From Quercus robur (lineage: Eukaryota; Streptophyta; Magnoliopsida; Fagales; Fagaceae): a DNA stretch of 64,000 nucleotides. The notes beneath the pieces are model-generated. The model was not told where the DNA came from. It was given only the letters and a program-made list of their open reading frames with translations, and did not search any database. The stretch lies in the NCBI RefSeq assembly GCF_932294415.1, contig NC_065536.1, positions 3,916,974 through 3,980,973 of the forward strand, written 5' to 3'. Position numbers and translations under genes: made by a program. Below are positions 33,590 through 46,182 of the stretch, piece by piece; within the stretch, counting starts at the first letter, position 1, and every line of letters starts with the position of its first letter.

Positions 33590-33930
33590 CAATACCTTCT
33601 CAATAGTTGGCTATCTGTCGAGCTTCCTTAAGCTTTTTCTTATCGCAATCTCGCCTGCACCTCGATACCTGGTGGATCTATCGAGATTGGGTCTATATGC
33701 TCAATAGCTTCTCGATACCTGGTGGATCGATCAAGCTTCTGTTCTTAATTTTGGTGTGTTGATCCTCAATACCTCCTTGACACCTTAGCTGTCAACGAGT
33801 ATTTCCTCGACACCTCCTCGATAGATCGCTCGATACTTGTCGATACCTGCATCTGTCGAGATTTACTGGCTTTCCTATATAAAGCCTCTACGCGATCCGG
33901 ATCTCATTTCCATCGATCTTTCTCTCGATA
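33585..33930 (+). repeat. TCGA-rich block with CTCGATACCT repeats
   Basis: Many copies of CTCGA, TCGAG and CTCGATACCT. Two copies of CTCGATACCTGGTGGATC lie near 33661 and 33713. Similar motifs (GCTCGACAGCTGGCTCGACAG, CTATCTGTCGAGATTTA) recur in the LTR at 36170-37178, so this is probably leader or LTR-derived sequence of the same element. A TATATAAAGCC box is at about 33876. Confidence 0.6.
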
Positions 33931-34416
33931 CTTCTCTGTTTCTCTCCCAAAAACACTCCAATCTCACTCCTATCTTGGTTCTCAAGGATTTTACAAGGTT
34001 TTTCAAGTTTTTTCTTCACTTGGTAAGCTTCTAATCCTTTCTCATTCATGCATTTCATGTTTTGAAACCTAGGATTTGGGGTTTTTGGAAATTTTTAGGG
34101 TTTTTCAAAATTGATGAGATTTCATTGAAATTTTGGGTTGGGTTTTCACTTAAATGTGTTTAAAACTTCATACATTGCATCACATTAGCATTATAATGGT
34201 ATTGCCATGCATTTAGATGTGTGCTATATGTTTGTGTGTTGATAGGTTTGGATTGGGCTGAGCCCATGATGCAATTTCCTTTGCATGTCACATGTTCATG
34301 CATTTCTCATGCATACGTACTTTTTTTCAATATATTTGATATATTTGAAAATGTTTGGGACTTTTCTGATTGTCATTCTTTCTCTCCCCCTCTGTTAGTT
34401 TACGTTAGCCGTGTCT

Positions 34417-35613
34417 ATGACACCTAAACATAAATCCACTTCAACCCGGAACCCTCTTCATTCCAGTGCTTCTTTTTCGTCTGATCCTACCCTATCTCAT
34501 ATCCGGTTCCGTGATGATGATGCCTTTAAGGCATTTTCGGAGAACTTTTCTAGACGAGGCATTCATTCGGAACGCCAAGTCATCTTGACGGATTTTGCAG
34601 ACACCGACCTTCCCTCTGTCATTCACAGTAGGGGATGGGAGTTACTGTGTGACGTCCCAGTCACCTGTCTTCTCGTACTTATCCAGGAGTTGTACTCCAA
34701 CATGCACAGGATTGATCGGTCTGTACCTCTTTTCTTCACACGCGTTTGGGGTACGTGCATTCCTATCACACCGTAGTTGGTTGCGGATGTGCTTCGGGTC
34801 CTTAGGATAGAGTTTCCTGACTATCTTGGTTGTGAGCGTCTGAGGACTGCGTCCAGGGATGAGCTCATGTTTGCTTTCTGTGAGCACCCTACTACTTGGG
34901 GTGAGCGTCTTTTTACACCATGTCGACCTTTTGCTAAAGGTCCTAGATTCATGAACATGGTGATGACTTTTGTTTTGCATCCCCTCTTTCACTATAACTC
35001 CATCAAAGAGCCTCGTGCTCGATTTTTGTTGTCTTTTCTTGAGCATCTTACCATAGACTTCCCTTCTCATTTCATTCTGTCTATTATAGATGTTCATCTA
35101 GATTCGACGTCCCATGATAAGCTCATCTTTCCTTCCGCTATCACGAGGATTTTACGCCATTTTTCCGTTCCATTTCCCTCTTTCGACCACTTTACCGTCA
35201 TGTGTGCCATAGATTACGCTAACGTTAAACGTAGCGAGGCCCAGCTTTGGTCGCGATAGTCGGATTCAGCAGCTCCTTCCTCCCGTTTTGCTCCATCCCG
35301 TTCGGCTCCATCCACATCGGCTCCTCCTTCTTCTTCGGGCGATGTGTCTCTAGGAGATATCATGGTGCAGCTGCAGCGTATGGATGCTCGCCTCGATACA
35401 CTCTCTACGGAGTTGTATTAGGTGAACGTTCGTGTCGGTTGCATTGCACGACGACAGACGTCTATGGGTGGCTCTGCTCCTGAGGCTACTCCTTCACCAC
35501 CTTCTCCCGTGGCTTCTGCTTTTGAGGATGAGGATGATGATGATGGTGATGACGATGATGCTTCAAATGATGATGATGGAGATGCTAACTCTGCCGATGA
35601 GATGTCTACTTGA
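34417..35613 (+). pseudogene. Putative plant-transposon protein ORF with three TAG stops
   Basis: ATG 34417 (MTPKHKSTSTRN) opens one frame that runs to the stop at 35611-35613, about 398 codons, broken only by TAG at 34774, 35257 and 35419. It reads RRGIHSERQVILTDFADTDL, VADVLRVLRIEFPDYLGCER and LIFPSAITRILRHFSVPFPS, then a Ser/Pro-rich part and an acidic tail of Asp repeats. The core matches what I know as the putative plant transposon protein domain carried by LTR elements. The region downstream (GGGGGAGTAG, GGGGGAAAG) is the usual non-coding 3' part. All three stops are compatible with CAG to TAG changes. Confidence 0.8.
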
Positions 35614-36169
35614 CACTCTTACCCTTTGTCATTCGTGACAAAAAGGGGGAGTAGTTTTGGTATGAGAGTAGTCCATCTTAGGGGGAAAGTTAGTATAGGA
35701 TCATTTTGTTAGGGGGAGTGTTGATACATTCTGAGGGATGTAGTGAGGATAGTATGTATCTTTTATTTTCTTTCTCTTTTGATACAATACTCTTGTACAT
35801 GAGGTTTTGTGACCATTTATATACATTGTACTTATCTCTTTATTTGTATTGATATATGTTTTTCTTTCACCTACCCTTTCATGTGTTGTTTCTTTTCTCT
35901 CTTTATATACATGTTTCTTACTTGTATGCAATCTATTATTTTTGTTTCACACAAAGATGCCTTGATGAGTTTTGTTTAAAGTGTTTCAGAAATACAGGTT
36001 GTCAAAGTCTACTTGCCATAAACTCTCTTCTTGCAAAGTTTTTCAAGAGTTTGTGTTAGGATAGATTTTATTGTATTCAACAAGTGAATATGAGTTGAGT
36101 GATTTATGACTTCTCTCATATGTTCATTTGTTTGTTGTGATTTTGTCACGGATTGCCAAAGGGGGAGAT
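35614..36169 (+). other. 3' non-coding part of the retroelement with polypurine tract
   Basis: Repeated GGGGGAG and AAAAGGGGGAG motifs near 35640-35720. The final polypurine tract GCCAAAGGGGGAGATT lies at 36155-36170 next to the LTR. Confidence 0.65.
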
Positions 36170-37178
36170 TATTAGGACATATGTATTTCACTTGTTAAGA
36201 ACATATGTCATGATTTTATGTAATTGGCTTATCCTTTGACAAAATGCACTTTATTTGTATTTGGGTAGATTTAGGATGTTTTAAATACTTCAAGAAACCT
36301 TGTTTCAAGATCAAGTATTGAAACTTTCAAGTCTGTTCAAGAAAACAAGTTCAGAGTGCAAAATCATTAAAGCTCGACAGCTGGCTCGACAGTTGCATGT
36401 ATCGAGCTTAAGGAAGCTGTTCTACATTCGGTGTGCTCGACACCTTATCGACAACTGCTCGACACCTGCTATCTGTCGAGATTTAAGATTTTCAGAATTC
36501 CAATCTGATTTTCTTGGGATCCGTGAATGTGTCTTTGGGCTTTCTTTTCTCCTAAACCTAGACATATAAAAGGATCAGTTTAAAGGCCGTCATAGTGTTC
36601 ACAAGTTGCACAAACTTTGAGCGAACTCTGTTCAAGCAAGTTGTGACCGGAGGCGAAGTTCTTGCCCTAGTTCATCTCTCTCTCTTGAAGAAGTTGTTGT
36701 GTATGTGCACCGTAGGGTTTTATGACCAAGCATCTTCTTGATCTTCATCGTTTGGATGAACTGAAGAACTTTGCAACCAACAACCTTCTTAGTTGGTGAT
36801 TGAAGTCGCGTACTGGGATCCACGCAATTGGTTAGTCACGTACTGGGAGTTGTGCATCTGAAAGGGGAACTGTCACTACAGAACAAGTCTAATTGGGTAT
36901 TGAGGTAAGGGTTCAACTGTAGGTTGGTAAGGTATTGGGATTCCTTTACTTGTAACCACTTGTTGTGATAATAGTGGAGTTTCGGGAGTGGTGGTGACCT
37001 GAAAATCACCCGGTGGGGTTTTTGCCGTTAGGTTTTCCCCATTCGTAAACAAATCACCGTGTTATTTATTTTCCACTGTGTATTTAGTTTATTGATGATT
37101 TGTTTGTGTTACCATGCGTTTGCATGATAAATTGATTAATTAATAACTTGGCTAATTAATTAATTAATTTCTATCACA
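36170..37178 (+). repeat. LTR of the decayed retroelement (3' LTR)
   Basis: Starts at TTATTAGGACATATGTATTT after the polypurine tract (first base pair decayed from TG) and ends about CTATCACA. It contains TATAAAAGG near 36567, a leader-like CACCGTAGGGTTTT region and the TCGA motifs noted above. No 5' partner LTR is present in the window to the left, so the element is 5'-truncated. Confidence 0.7.
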
Positions 37179-38540
37179 AGGGATCATTCAGTTTGTGGCC
37201 TATCAGTATTAGGCATCCAACCTACCTAATAAAACCAGTCTTCTAGACTTTGGTGGCCAATGTTCACATCACATCATTCAAGTAGTTTATATCATCCAAA
37301 ACATGTGATTGCACAATTAAAACATCCAAGAACATGATGAAACCTTATTCATAGGCACGCATATTGGACATTGAAAGAGATGATAAATATGTGTGCTATG
37401 TGTGACAAAACCTAATCTAAAAGCATGATTTAAATTGAAAACCCTAATCATGCAAACATGTGAATTGAATTGAAACCCTAATCATGTGAACATGTTAATT
37501 GAATTGAAAACCCTAATCATGAAAAGACTTAAGAACATCCTAGATTTAACATGCTAACAAACAAGAACATGTGAACAACCTAGAAACTAAACATGCTTTA
37601 ATCTAAAAACTAAAAGAAAAGAAGGTTTAGAAACCTTACTTGTATGGACAACACTCTAAAGCCTCACAAACTAGGTAGCACATCAAGAAGGAGAGAATAA
37701 TTTTGAACCTCCAAAGCTTTCAAATTGTTTTTTCCAATCTTTCTTAGTGTTTTGAATTGGAGGGAAAGAGAGGTATTTATATTAGGAGTAAGGGAGCTAG
37801 GGTTAGGTCTCTAGGCAATGTGGGATTTTAGAAATTTAGATTTTTTGAAAGGAAAACGTTGGTTGCAATGTCAAATTAAGTGGGGAGCAAGCTGAAGCAG
37901 AAAAAGGAAGAAAGTTTGGAGAGTGTTGATCGGCACTTGGTTCCTGATCTCCATGATCTTTTTTCTTTTTTCTTTTTTTTTGTTTCGTTTGTTTCCATTT
38001 TCAATTTAAATCTGATTTCCTTCGAATTTTGACTTCCTTTTACGATTTTCTTGGTTTTCAAGTCTAGAAAATTAATTCAAAATATAATTAATTAATTAAT
38101 TATGTAATTAATCAATATTTACTTATTTTGTAAGTAATGATGGAATGCTTTGACCTAGATTAAATCAGGTGTATGCAATCTTACCATAAACCTTACTTCT
38201 AGCCAGTAGGATCACAACACATCACCTAATTTAAATTGGTCTAAAAACAAGCTAATCAAAATTAAGAAATAATACTCATCTATGTTCAAAGTTTGATTTA
38301 TGTAAGTGCACATTACCGCTAAAACTTGTTTCTCGAATATCTTTTAATTCGGTGGTCTGATTGATGCTCATGAACTATTGTTTTGATTGTTATGATCTCA
38401 AAATTTGTTATATGAAGATTATACATAGATCACATGGCCAAGACCACAGTCTTGCCTTGGAGACATGATATGATGATGTTATGCAATACAATATGAGTTA
38501 GGTCAAATGGGAGGCACAAAATAGGATGCCTACAATTTTA
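37179..38540. other. Intergenic DNA with a three-copy tandem repeat
   Basis: At about 37432-37531 a unit of about 33 bases (GAATTGAAACCCTAATCATG plus spacer) is repeated three times imperfectly. The rest is AT-rich and may include LTR-derived sequence ending GGATGCCTACAA near 38535. No gene seen. Confidence 0.5.
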
Positions 38541-40103
38541 TGAACTTAGAACTAAATATAATATTACATCATTTAAAATTAATTATCATTTTTCATTAAG
38601 TGGAGTGAGATTTTAAATGACACTTTAAAATAGTATTTAATTGAATATAATATTACATCATTTAAAATAGGATTTAAAATCAATTATAATTCTTTATTTA
38701 ACGAAATAAAATTTTAAATAACATAATATCACTAGTTCGGTTTTAAATTATATAAAAAATATATAATAAAGTATACTATTAGCCCTTAAAGTTTTAGGCT
38801 GTTTTCATTTTCATATTAGTCTTGGCTTCTATTTCCGTTAGTAAGAGCTGAATTATGTGTAATTGCAAGACAAAAAAATTTCTATTTGAAATGTACTTTC
38901 TGTAACGAAATTGCAATATATTTTGGTAATTCTAGCAAAGAATGGTCATAAAACACTTTGAATGTGGAGATTGCATCAAGAGTAGGTTAATTTAAGTTGA
39001 AGATATGACCAAAAGAATCCATTAATGAAATGATAGAATAATGGAAAATGTTGAATATTAGCTCTATACCATGTTAAGTATACTAAAATAGTTGGGAAAG
39101 AGGAAGCATAAAATATTGTAACACAAAAATGCAAGAGAAATACAAGGTTTAGCTTGACAGCCTACGTCTAAGGAGAAAACTCTTAAGAGTTACATGTTTA
39201 ATGTAAGAGAGTGTAGTATAAATTTTGTGTTGCAACAACATGGGTATATATGGTAAGTTACACCATAAACTAACTATTTATTAACTATATATAGTTAATA
39301 AACTTCTAGTACAAGTAGGAAACTTAACTTACATACAAAGTAATTAAGATTAGATTTGGGCCTATACTATGGGGCTAACATATCTCTAACAGAAAATAAT
39401 ATATGTGATCAAGCATGATTAACCTATAATCAATCTCAAAATTTTGAGATTAAAATCTTGGTCATGGCTGATGCTATTGTTGTTAATGTCGATACAGTAT
39501 AAACGCGATTGTAGGAGCTAGGAGGCATTACAACATGTATTTAGCAGTCCATTGTAAAGACAAAGTACAATTTTAAAAAGTCTAAATAGTAATTTCATAA
39601 CCACATTAGAGAGTTACTTCTCTTTACAGGCTCCTTAACATAATTTTGTGAAGAACAAAACAAACCAACAGAATCAAAACAATAATAATTTTTGAAAAAA
39701 AATAAAAAACATTATGCCAAAACAGACATTCACTTCAGTATCTGTAAAAATAGTCAATGGTTAACACTTGGGAAAATCTGATGGTGGAGGGGGTAGCTTC
39801 TGATTGGGCAGCTTCCCATCAAGGACAATCCATGCCATCTTCAACCCCCAGCTCAAATGGACCTCAAAGTGACAGTGCATAAACCAAACACCTATTTCAC
39901 ACACCCTCATCATCATATGCTCAATATATGGTTTACAGAATATGTATGATAAGAAAATGAAACAGAATTGCATGGAGGTGAATATCATACGTGTGTAATA
40001 CAATATAATAAAAGTTGGGTTTTACGTATCGTATTTGTTTCACGTCATTTATGGTAAGCATTAAATATCTTTTGCCATGTGGAGCATTCAATTTATAAGA
40101 TAA
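38541..40103 (+). repeat. Duplicated block B1 (3' flank and last intron of the laccase gene)
   Basis: Paralogous with 3060-4172 and 11052-11143. It lacks the SINE (3431) and the Copia element (4178) that interrupt block A1, but carries the solo LTR 39049-39391 that A1 lacks. The interval 39640-40011, including the last laccase exon, has no match in A1. Confidence 0.78.
39049..39391 (-). mobile_element. Solo LTR of the same family as the PPR-gene element
   Basis: On the minus strand it starts TGTTAGAGATATGTTAGCCC and ends ATATTCAACA, 343 bases. It has a perfect 5-base target duplication GAAAA at 39044-39048 and 39392-39396. It shares blocks with the LTR at 23964-24312: CTCCTACTTGTACTAGAAG (here TTCCTACTTGTACTAGAAG), ACTACACTCTC and AACATGGTATA. 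More diverged, so an older insertion. Confidence 0.9.
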
Positions 40104-43100
40104 TTTGTTTAGGTTAAATGACTTTAGTCTAAGATCAATGTGGTACCTTAACTATTAATTGTGTCAATTTAAACCATTAATTTTTAAAATCAAGTTAAAG
40201 TTATACTTGGTTTTAAATAAATTTGATTTTGAAATTTTTACACTTTCTATAATAACCTTTTAATGTGTGTTCCATTTGCCACATAAATTAATTTCATTAA
40301 AATTTTAACAAAGAGCCACATAAAAGAATTTCATTAAAATTTTAACAAAGAGAAGATTTAATGATTAAATTGACAAAATTTTGAAAAGTAAGACTAAATT
40401 GATACAATTAATAGTCAAATGATCAAATTAAACTTTTACTCAACAGTTTGAGGACCAAATTAATAATTTAACATTTTTTCTAAAAACTATATTACCAATG
40501 TTGTAAGAAGTTTGAAATATTCTTTTGATTAAAACTCTAATATTAAGAGTTTCATGAAAATAAAATAAATTTCATTATTTGTAGTGTAATTTTGATAAAA
40601 ACTTGACCTTACACGGATGAGTTTCTACCACATGACTTTAGGTAATATTTTTGGATTTATTTTTACTATTTATTTTATTGCTTAATTTTGATTATGTTAA
40701 TGAGAGATTTTCTTTAATTGACATATAAGTTTTAATTAAAATTCATTCATCGCATGGACATAATGAAAGTTATTTATATAGGGTGAATCTCCGATCTAGA
40801 GCTCCAATGCATTCAACAGACATAGACACAGAATCAACACACAACCATTTTTGGACATGTGTCATGTCTGTTTTGTGTCCTTTACACTGGAACACTAGAT
40901 GCCAGCCAGATCCATATATGTATTTACTGTCCTTACCAGGGTTATCTGCATGGAAACGAATTGCCACCCAACCGCCTGATGGCACACCAATAGTGTTCCT
41001 TTCAACTGGATCAACAAGATTAAAGTTGGCAGGGTCCTTGTTAGGATCAAAGTTACCAAAACCTTGTCCTACAACAAAGAAGTTATATCCATGAAGATGG
41101 AGAGGGTGACTCTCAGCACCAAGAATGCTGGTGTCTTGCAACACTACTTCCACACTTGTGTTGAATGGTAGGACTATTAGTTTAGTACCATTGCTGACCA
41201 TGGTGTTGTTTAGTGGATTATTGCTTGTGTAATTGAATGGGAACAAAGGTGAGCTTGGAAAATCAGTGGTGTAAACCCCATTTGATTTCCCAAAGAAATA
41301 GGCTTGGAGGAGTGCAGTTGTAGGGAGTGTAAAGGAGATATTGTTTATGGTAGCTGCAAATTTTGTGCCATTAGGCCCTTGGCAGGTGTGGTTCTTGGGG
41401 CATGGGCTGCTTCCAAGGCCTACTGTAAAGAAGAAGTGCTTTTGGACAGTTTGAGGGACTCTAGCAGGGAATTCAGCATTGGCCAAACTGTGGAATTTGT
41501 TACTAAAATTTGCGGCAAATGTAGTGTCATTAATGGCAGGCAAGGTTGGTTTTGATAGTGGGAGGCTTTTTGATTTTGTAGAAGAAGAATTTGATGGCCG
41601 TTCATACTCCAGAATACCAGCAGTTGTGGAATTATCAAAAGCGCCGCGGCCAGTGAAATAAGGCCTGGCTGCCATTAAAAAAGTCACATTAGGGCGGTGG
41701 TGTTTGGTTTTCAGGAGAACATTGGTAGTTTGTCCTGGTGCAATTAGAAGTATATTGGTTTTGAAAGGCTTAACATAAACTGCATCAGCTTCAACAATGG
41801 TGAGAGTGTGATTTGCTATACTGAAAAAGAGATCATCATTCATGTCAGCGTTGATCAATCGGAGGAGATATGTTTTCCCTGGCTTCACCTTCAGCTTGAA
41901 TGTATCTGTAGAGCATTAGAAAAAGAGCAAGTTTTTTAGTGACTATGCTAGTATTTGTAGAGAATTGTGATCATTTTGATTAATACCTTTAGCAGAACAA
42001 TTGTACAATGGCCCTGGAAGTCCATTAATGGTGAATGCATCAGAGACATTTGGGCCAGCTCCAGTCTGTAGAGCCTGGGTAATAACTGCCTCTGTATCAG
42101 TATTCCACCACTCACCTGTAGTTGGCCATATTTGTTATGTTTTAATAAATTCAATTAGTGTATGTGACACAAAAATTTTCACAGACTATTGACGTGGCCT
42201 GTTGTGATTGGTTTATAATAAAAGTGGTATTAGTAGTAAGCCTAATTGAAAATGATGTTGCTCCAATCTCAACTAGCCACATTAACAAGTTGTGAATTTA
42301 GGTAGAATTTAGCATGGATGTAAAAATTCTAGATTTAGTTGGTACCAAACAACATGGGGATTTCCCTAAAAGGTTTGGGAAATGGGTAGGACACATTGTG
42401 CTTGGGGAGGATGATAATGGGTCCATAGAGAGTAGCTCTTAGCCAAGAGATGTGAGCATGCCAGAAGAGAGTCCCTCTTTGGCCAACTATAGTGAAGTTG
42501 TAAACATAAGTCTGGCCAGTTTGAATGGGACATTGTGTTATATATGCTGGTCCATCTGCCCATCCACTCTGAATTTGTCGGACTCCATGCCTGTGATCAT
42601 CATCCAAAATTCACCAAATTTTTCATTAGTAAAATGTCACAATTAATCTAGTTTCTAGGCATTAAATGTATAAAAAAGTTAGTAACTTCATGTTGCTATC
42701 CCTATCAGCCAGTAAAACTAATTTTTAACACTAGTAGGTATTTTCTTTTAAGTGTGACAGAAAATGATATTATGGAAACTGATTTTCACATACCAATGGA
42801 TGCTGACATTGTTCTTAACATGATTGACCACTTCAACCACAACTCTGTCACCCTCTCTAGCAATGATAGCAGGCCCTGGAAACTTCCCATTAACTGTCAC
42901 TATGCTCTTTGTGTGGCACAATCGCGTGACATTTTGCAACCTTATCTGCAACGAAAAAATGGAAGTAGAAAATAAAATTTGTTAGAATAAGTGTAATTTT
43001 AAGTATGTTACTATATCAGCTTAGTAATTGAGGGCACAACACATACATCGAACTTGTAGTGCCTTGTAATGGGCTCTTGCTTGGCAATGGCAAGCTCAGG

Positions 43101-43175
43101 AATGATGCAAAGGAAGTTTATAGCAAAAAGAAAAACTCCTACAATTGCTGCTGATGGAAAAAGAGAAGCACCCAT
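39761..43175 (-). CDS. Laccase (EC 1.10.3.2), LAC2/LAC17 type, six exons, complete
   Basis: Exons: 43175-43047, 42945-42794, 42590-42346, 42115-41987, 41905-40937, 39891-39761. All introns are GT-AG, phases agree, 1755 bases, 584 aa. A signal peptide of about 31 residues ends ...IPELAIA. The four copper motifs are intact: HWHG (93-96), WHAH (137-140), HPLHLHG (485-491) and HCHFEVH (547-553). The C-terminus is [10 protein letters not shown], typical for plant laccases. Many N-x-S/T sites fit a secreted cell-wall glycoprotein. By homology it oxidises monolignols using O2 during lignification; closest in my memory to Arabidopsis LAC17. Leu at the T1 axial position in [12 protein letters not shown] suggests higher potential (family knowledge). 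No lesion seen. The last intron (39892-40936) contains part of block B1. Confidence 0.96.
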
Positions 43176-43282
43176 GTTTTTGTGTTTACTTTTACAATAC
43201 TTGTTGAGAGATGGGAAGAGGAAATGCGAGCATAAACTTTATGCTTCTAGTGAAGCTTGTTTCATAAAACAGTGAGCGTTGC

Positions 43283-43289
43283 TTTTATA
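43283..43289 (-). promoter_or_regulatory. TATA box of the laccase gene
   Basis: TATAAAA on the minus strand lies 108 bases 5' of the laccase ATG, predicting transcription start near 43255 and a leader of about 80 bases. Start context is AAAAACATGGG. Confidence 0.65.
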
Positions 43290-43299
43290 GACATGACAC

Positions 43300-44811
43300 A
43301 CCGTTTGGTTGATTAGGTAGCTATATGTTTCAAATAAGCAGCTCTTGGGCCAGCTTAAGCTTTGGAGTGTTTTCAAAGTCAATTTAATTTGTTTTTCCTA
43401 CTATTCTATTCTATTCTTGTTGAACATTGTTCAAGGCCGGCTCAATCTTTTGTCAGCATAGTCAATGGACTAAAGGCTCCAAATGGAAGAAGACCCTTTA
43501 TTACCAATAGTATATCATATATGCTTGTTTTATAGTGTAACAAAAACAATAAATCAAGCCGCCCCGAAGTTAGGGACATAATTTTTCACAACTAGTGAAG
43601 TAGCAAGTTATGATTGGAGCAAAATCACTTTTGCAAGGGCCTACCACTTACGCCACTTTTATTAAAACCGATCACACTATGCCACCCCAAAATTTGTTCA
43701 AAAATTATGACTCGACTTATTAGTTTGGAAACCAATCGTGTTTAGTTATGGTCAACCAACATGATGTAACCATTAAGGGGGATATCTGATTGTTATCACC
43801 TTCCCATAACTAAGAGCCAATTGATCTTTAGTTGATGTTAATCACTATGATGGACAGACAAAGATTTGTATGTTGGTTGGTGATACTGTGTATGAGAGTT
43901 TCACCTTTCAAGACCACACAGAAGAGGACATTTGAGCAACCTTTCCTTCAAGCAAGAAAAAGAATGACAGTGACTAGTTTGATTCGTTATTTCTTATCTT
44001 TAATGAACTAAACTACTCCTTAAGCTTTACCATAAAGCTGAAGTAACATACTGGAAGTTGTAAAACTCCCTCAATGGAAGAGTATAAGATAAAAATGGGT
44101 GTTTATTATAATATTTAAAGCATATGCATCATGTGGTGAGACAGATGACACATATGCTGGATTTATAAGATCATTATTGCATTATCAAACACAACAATTA
44201 TTTCTTCATGGGCACAGCTTTGATTGTTAAAATGTTTCTCTTATTGCTATTGTTTGCCATTATTTTTTGATCATCTTGGTGTAGCTTAATATCTATCAAG
44301 AAAGTTTGGACAGCCCAGTTGGTACAGTATATAAAAATTGAATGGATTTCACCAAATTGGAGTATTGGACACCATTCATATCCAAAACCTAATGCCATAT
44401 TGGGCTTTATTTGAAGTCCATGAATCATCATCTTTGACTGAGGATAGTGTGAGAGAAAAGCCCATTTAGGCCTGTTACTTGAGCTTAATGACAAAATTTA
44501 CTCCAAGATCAACTGCTTCAAGTACAGGCTCAGAAAGTGGACCTTAAATTTATGACCACAAAAAAGAGTAATACAAAAGAAAAAAAGGGTATATTTTGAG
44601 TTAATAGTGTGTACAAGGCAACCAATGAAAACAAAGAACACCGACGCCGACATTAAAAAGCAACTTATTTATTAATCCAAAATTGGCTTTTGTCTTTTTT
44701 TAATCATTCACTTGAATCACCAATTAAGCCAAAGATCTTTCTCAAAAAATAAAAATAAAGCCAAAGTGTGAGGACAATTTTTGCTTCAAAGACCTAGGAC
44801 TAGACCATGTG
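43300..44811. other. Laccase upstream region, intergenic
   Basis: No second gene seen. The minus frame 44494-44198 has ordinary composition and no splice or homology support. Regulatory sites beyond the TATA box were not resolved by eye. Confidence 0.5.
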
Positions 44812-44991
44812 GGAACCTTAGGGAATTTTTGTTAGAGTATCACTAGTTTGGTTCTACATTGGAAAGAAAGCCTCCCTCTTAGCCTTTGAACCAAACTAGT
44901 GGTACTCTATCACCATTGGTTCATGCCTTTTAAGGTGCAAAGAGGGAGACTTTCTTTCCAATGTGGGACAACAAAAATTGCCCAAGGTTCC
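44812..44991. mobile_element. Fold-back (hairpin) element
   Basis: Outer arms GGAACCTTAGGGAATTTTTG (44812 on) and CAAAAATTGCCCAAGGTTCC (to 44991) are near-perfect inverted repeats. Inner arms TTGGAAAGAAAGCCTCCCTC (44859 on) and GAGGGAGACTTTCTTTCCAA (to 44961) also pair, and CTAGTTTGGTTC pairs with GAACCAAACTAG. The whole 180 bases can fold into one long hairpin with a short internal stem. A MITE or snapback repeat; no target duplication identified. Confidence 0.75.
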
Positions 44992-45526
44992 AATGAAAGT
45001 GTTATAATGATTATCATCATGAAAGTGTTATAATATAAAATTCAACATAATTTGTTAAAATGAGAAGTTATAATTAAAATAATACTACTTTTACGTGAAT
45101 ATACAATTTACCACACATAAAGAAAAAAGAATCACGATTTTATCATGATTGTAGCTAGCAAAAATTATTCTTATTAAATTCTTTTTCACATGTGAAAAGT
45201 AAAATCTAATATGCCCAACCTGCATCAAATCCCAACTAGATAGAATAGTAAAAAGGGAACCCAAATCGTGCAAAATGTGAATCCCATGAAAAGAAAAAGG
45301 ATTAATAAAGAGTGACAATTTGACAAGATCAAATATATTATCACCAACAAAATAAAAAAGTTCCAAAAGAAAAGTAAACCACTTTAGTAAAAGACTAATC
45401 TGACACGTGGACATGTGTCACACGTTTATTTCATAGGACCCACAATTAAGGATGAAAAAAATAATAAAAAAAATGAAGAAAAAATAGAAAGGGAAATGCT
45501 AAGGTCATACACTTTTGTGACAATTT

Positions 45527-46000
45527 AGGGTTTGTTTGGTATGAATGTGGATTATAATATGAATAGTAATCTTTATTACCAGGAATAAAATATGTTGTAA
45601 TGGAATAACTAAACCTATTCATTAGTTTGGTTGTAAGTTGTAACATTAGAATAAAACTTATGATCTATTTTAGGAAATATCTCATTCATACAATTATATT
45701 TCCTAGAAAATAATATATTTTAAATTTTAGAGAGATGAGTTATTTTTTAATGATTTTTTATTTCCATAATTGTTAGGTGGATATGGAAAGTATATTTATT
45801 TGGAAATATATTAGTGTTGGAAATTATTATATCTATTAAGAAATAGCTATTACAACATTTTTAGAGAGGAATAGTTATTCTTCAAAACGAAGAATAATTA
45901 TTCATAAGGAATAACTATTCCTTGTAATAAAAACATAACCAAACTATTGAATAGCTAAATCATAGAAATAACTATTACATTACAATCTACCAAACGTACG
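45527..46000. mobile_element. MITE-like element with GTTTGGT ends
   Basis: Left end AGGGTTTGTTTGGTATGAAT and right end ACAATCTACCAAACGTAC are imperfect inverted repeats. Internal inverted repeats of GGAATAACTATTC type, including AATAGTTATTCTTC/GAAGAATAATTATT near 45868-45903. Non-coding. Confidence 0.45.
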
Positions 46001-46182
46001 TGATAAGTTATGAATGGCAAGGTAAAATTAGTGAGTTCATATGGATCTATAACTTCATCACCCACAACTCTGCCGCGTGAACAAATTGTAATAAAATTGT
46101 AAAAAAAAAAATGTGGTCTTCGCATTACTGTAGAAAATAGTTTAGAAGTGAAGATAGAATACAGGGAATCTAGTGAGAAAGT

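Noticed and set aside
40783..41661. Plus-strand frames over the laccase exons
   Set aside because: Antisense shadows of the large laccase exon.
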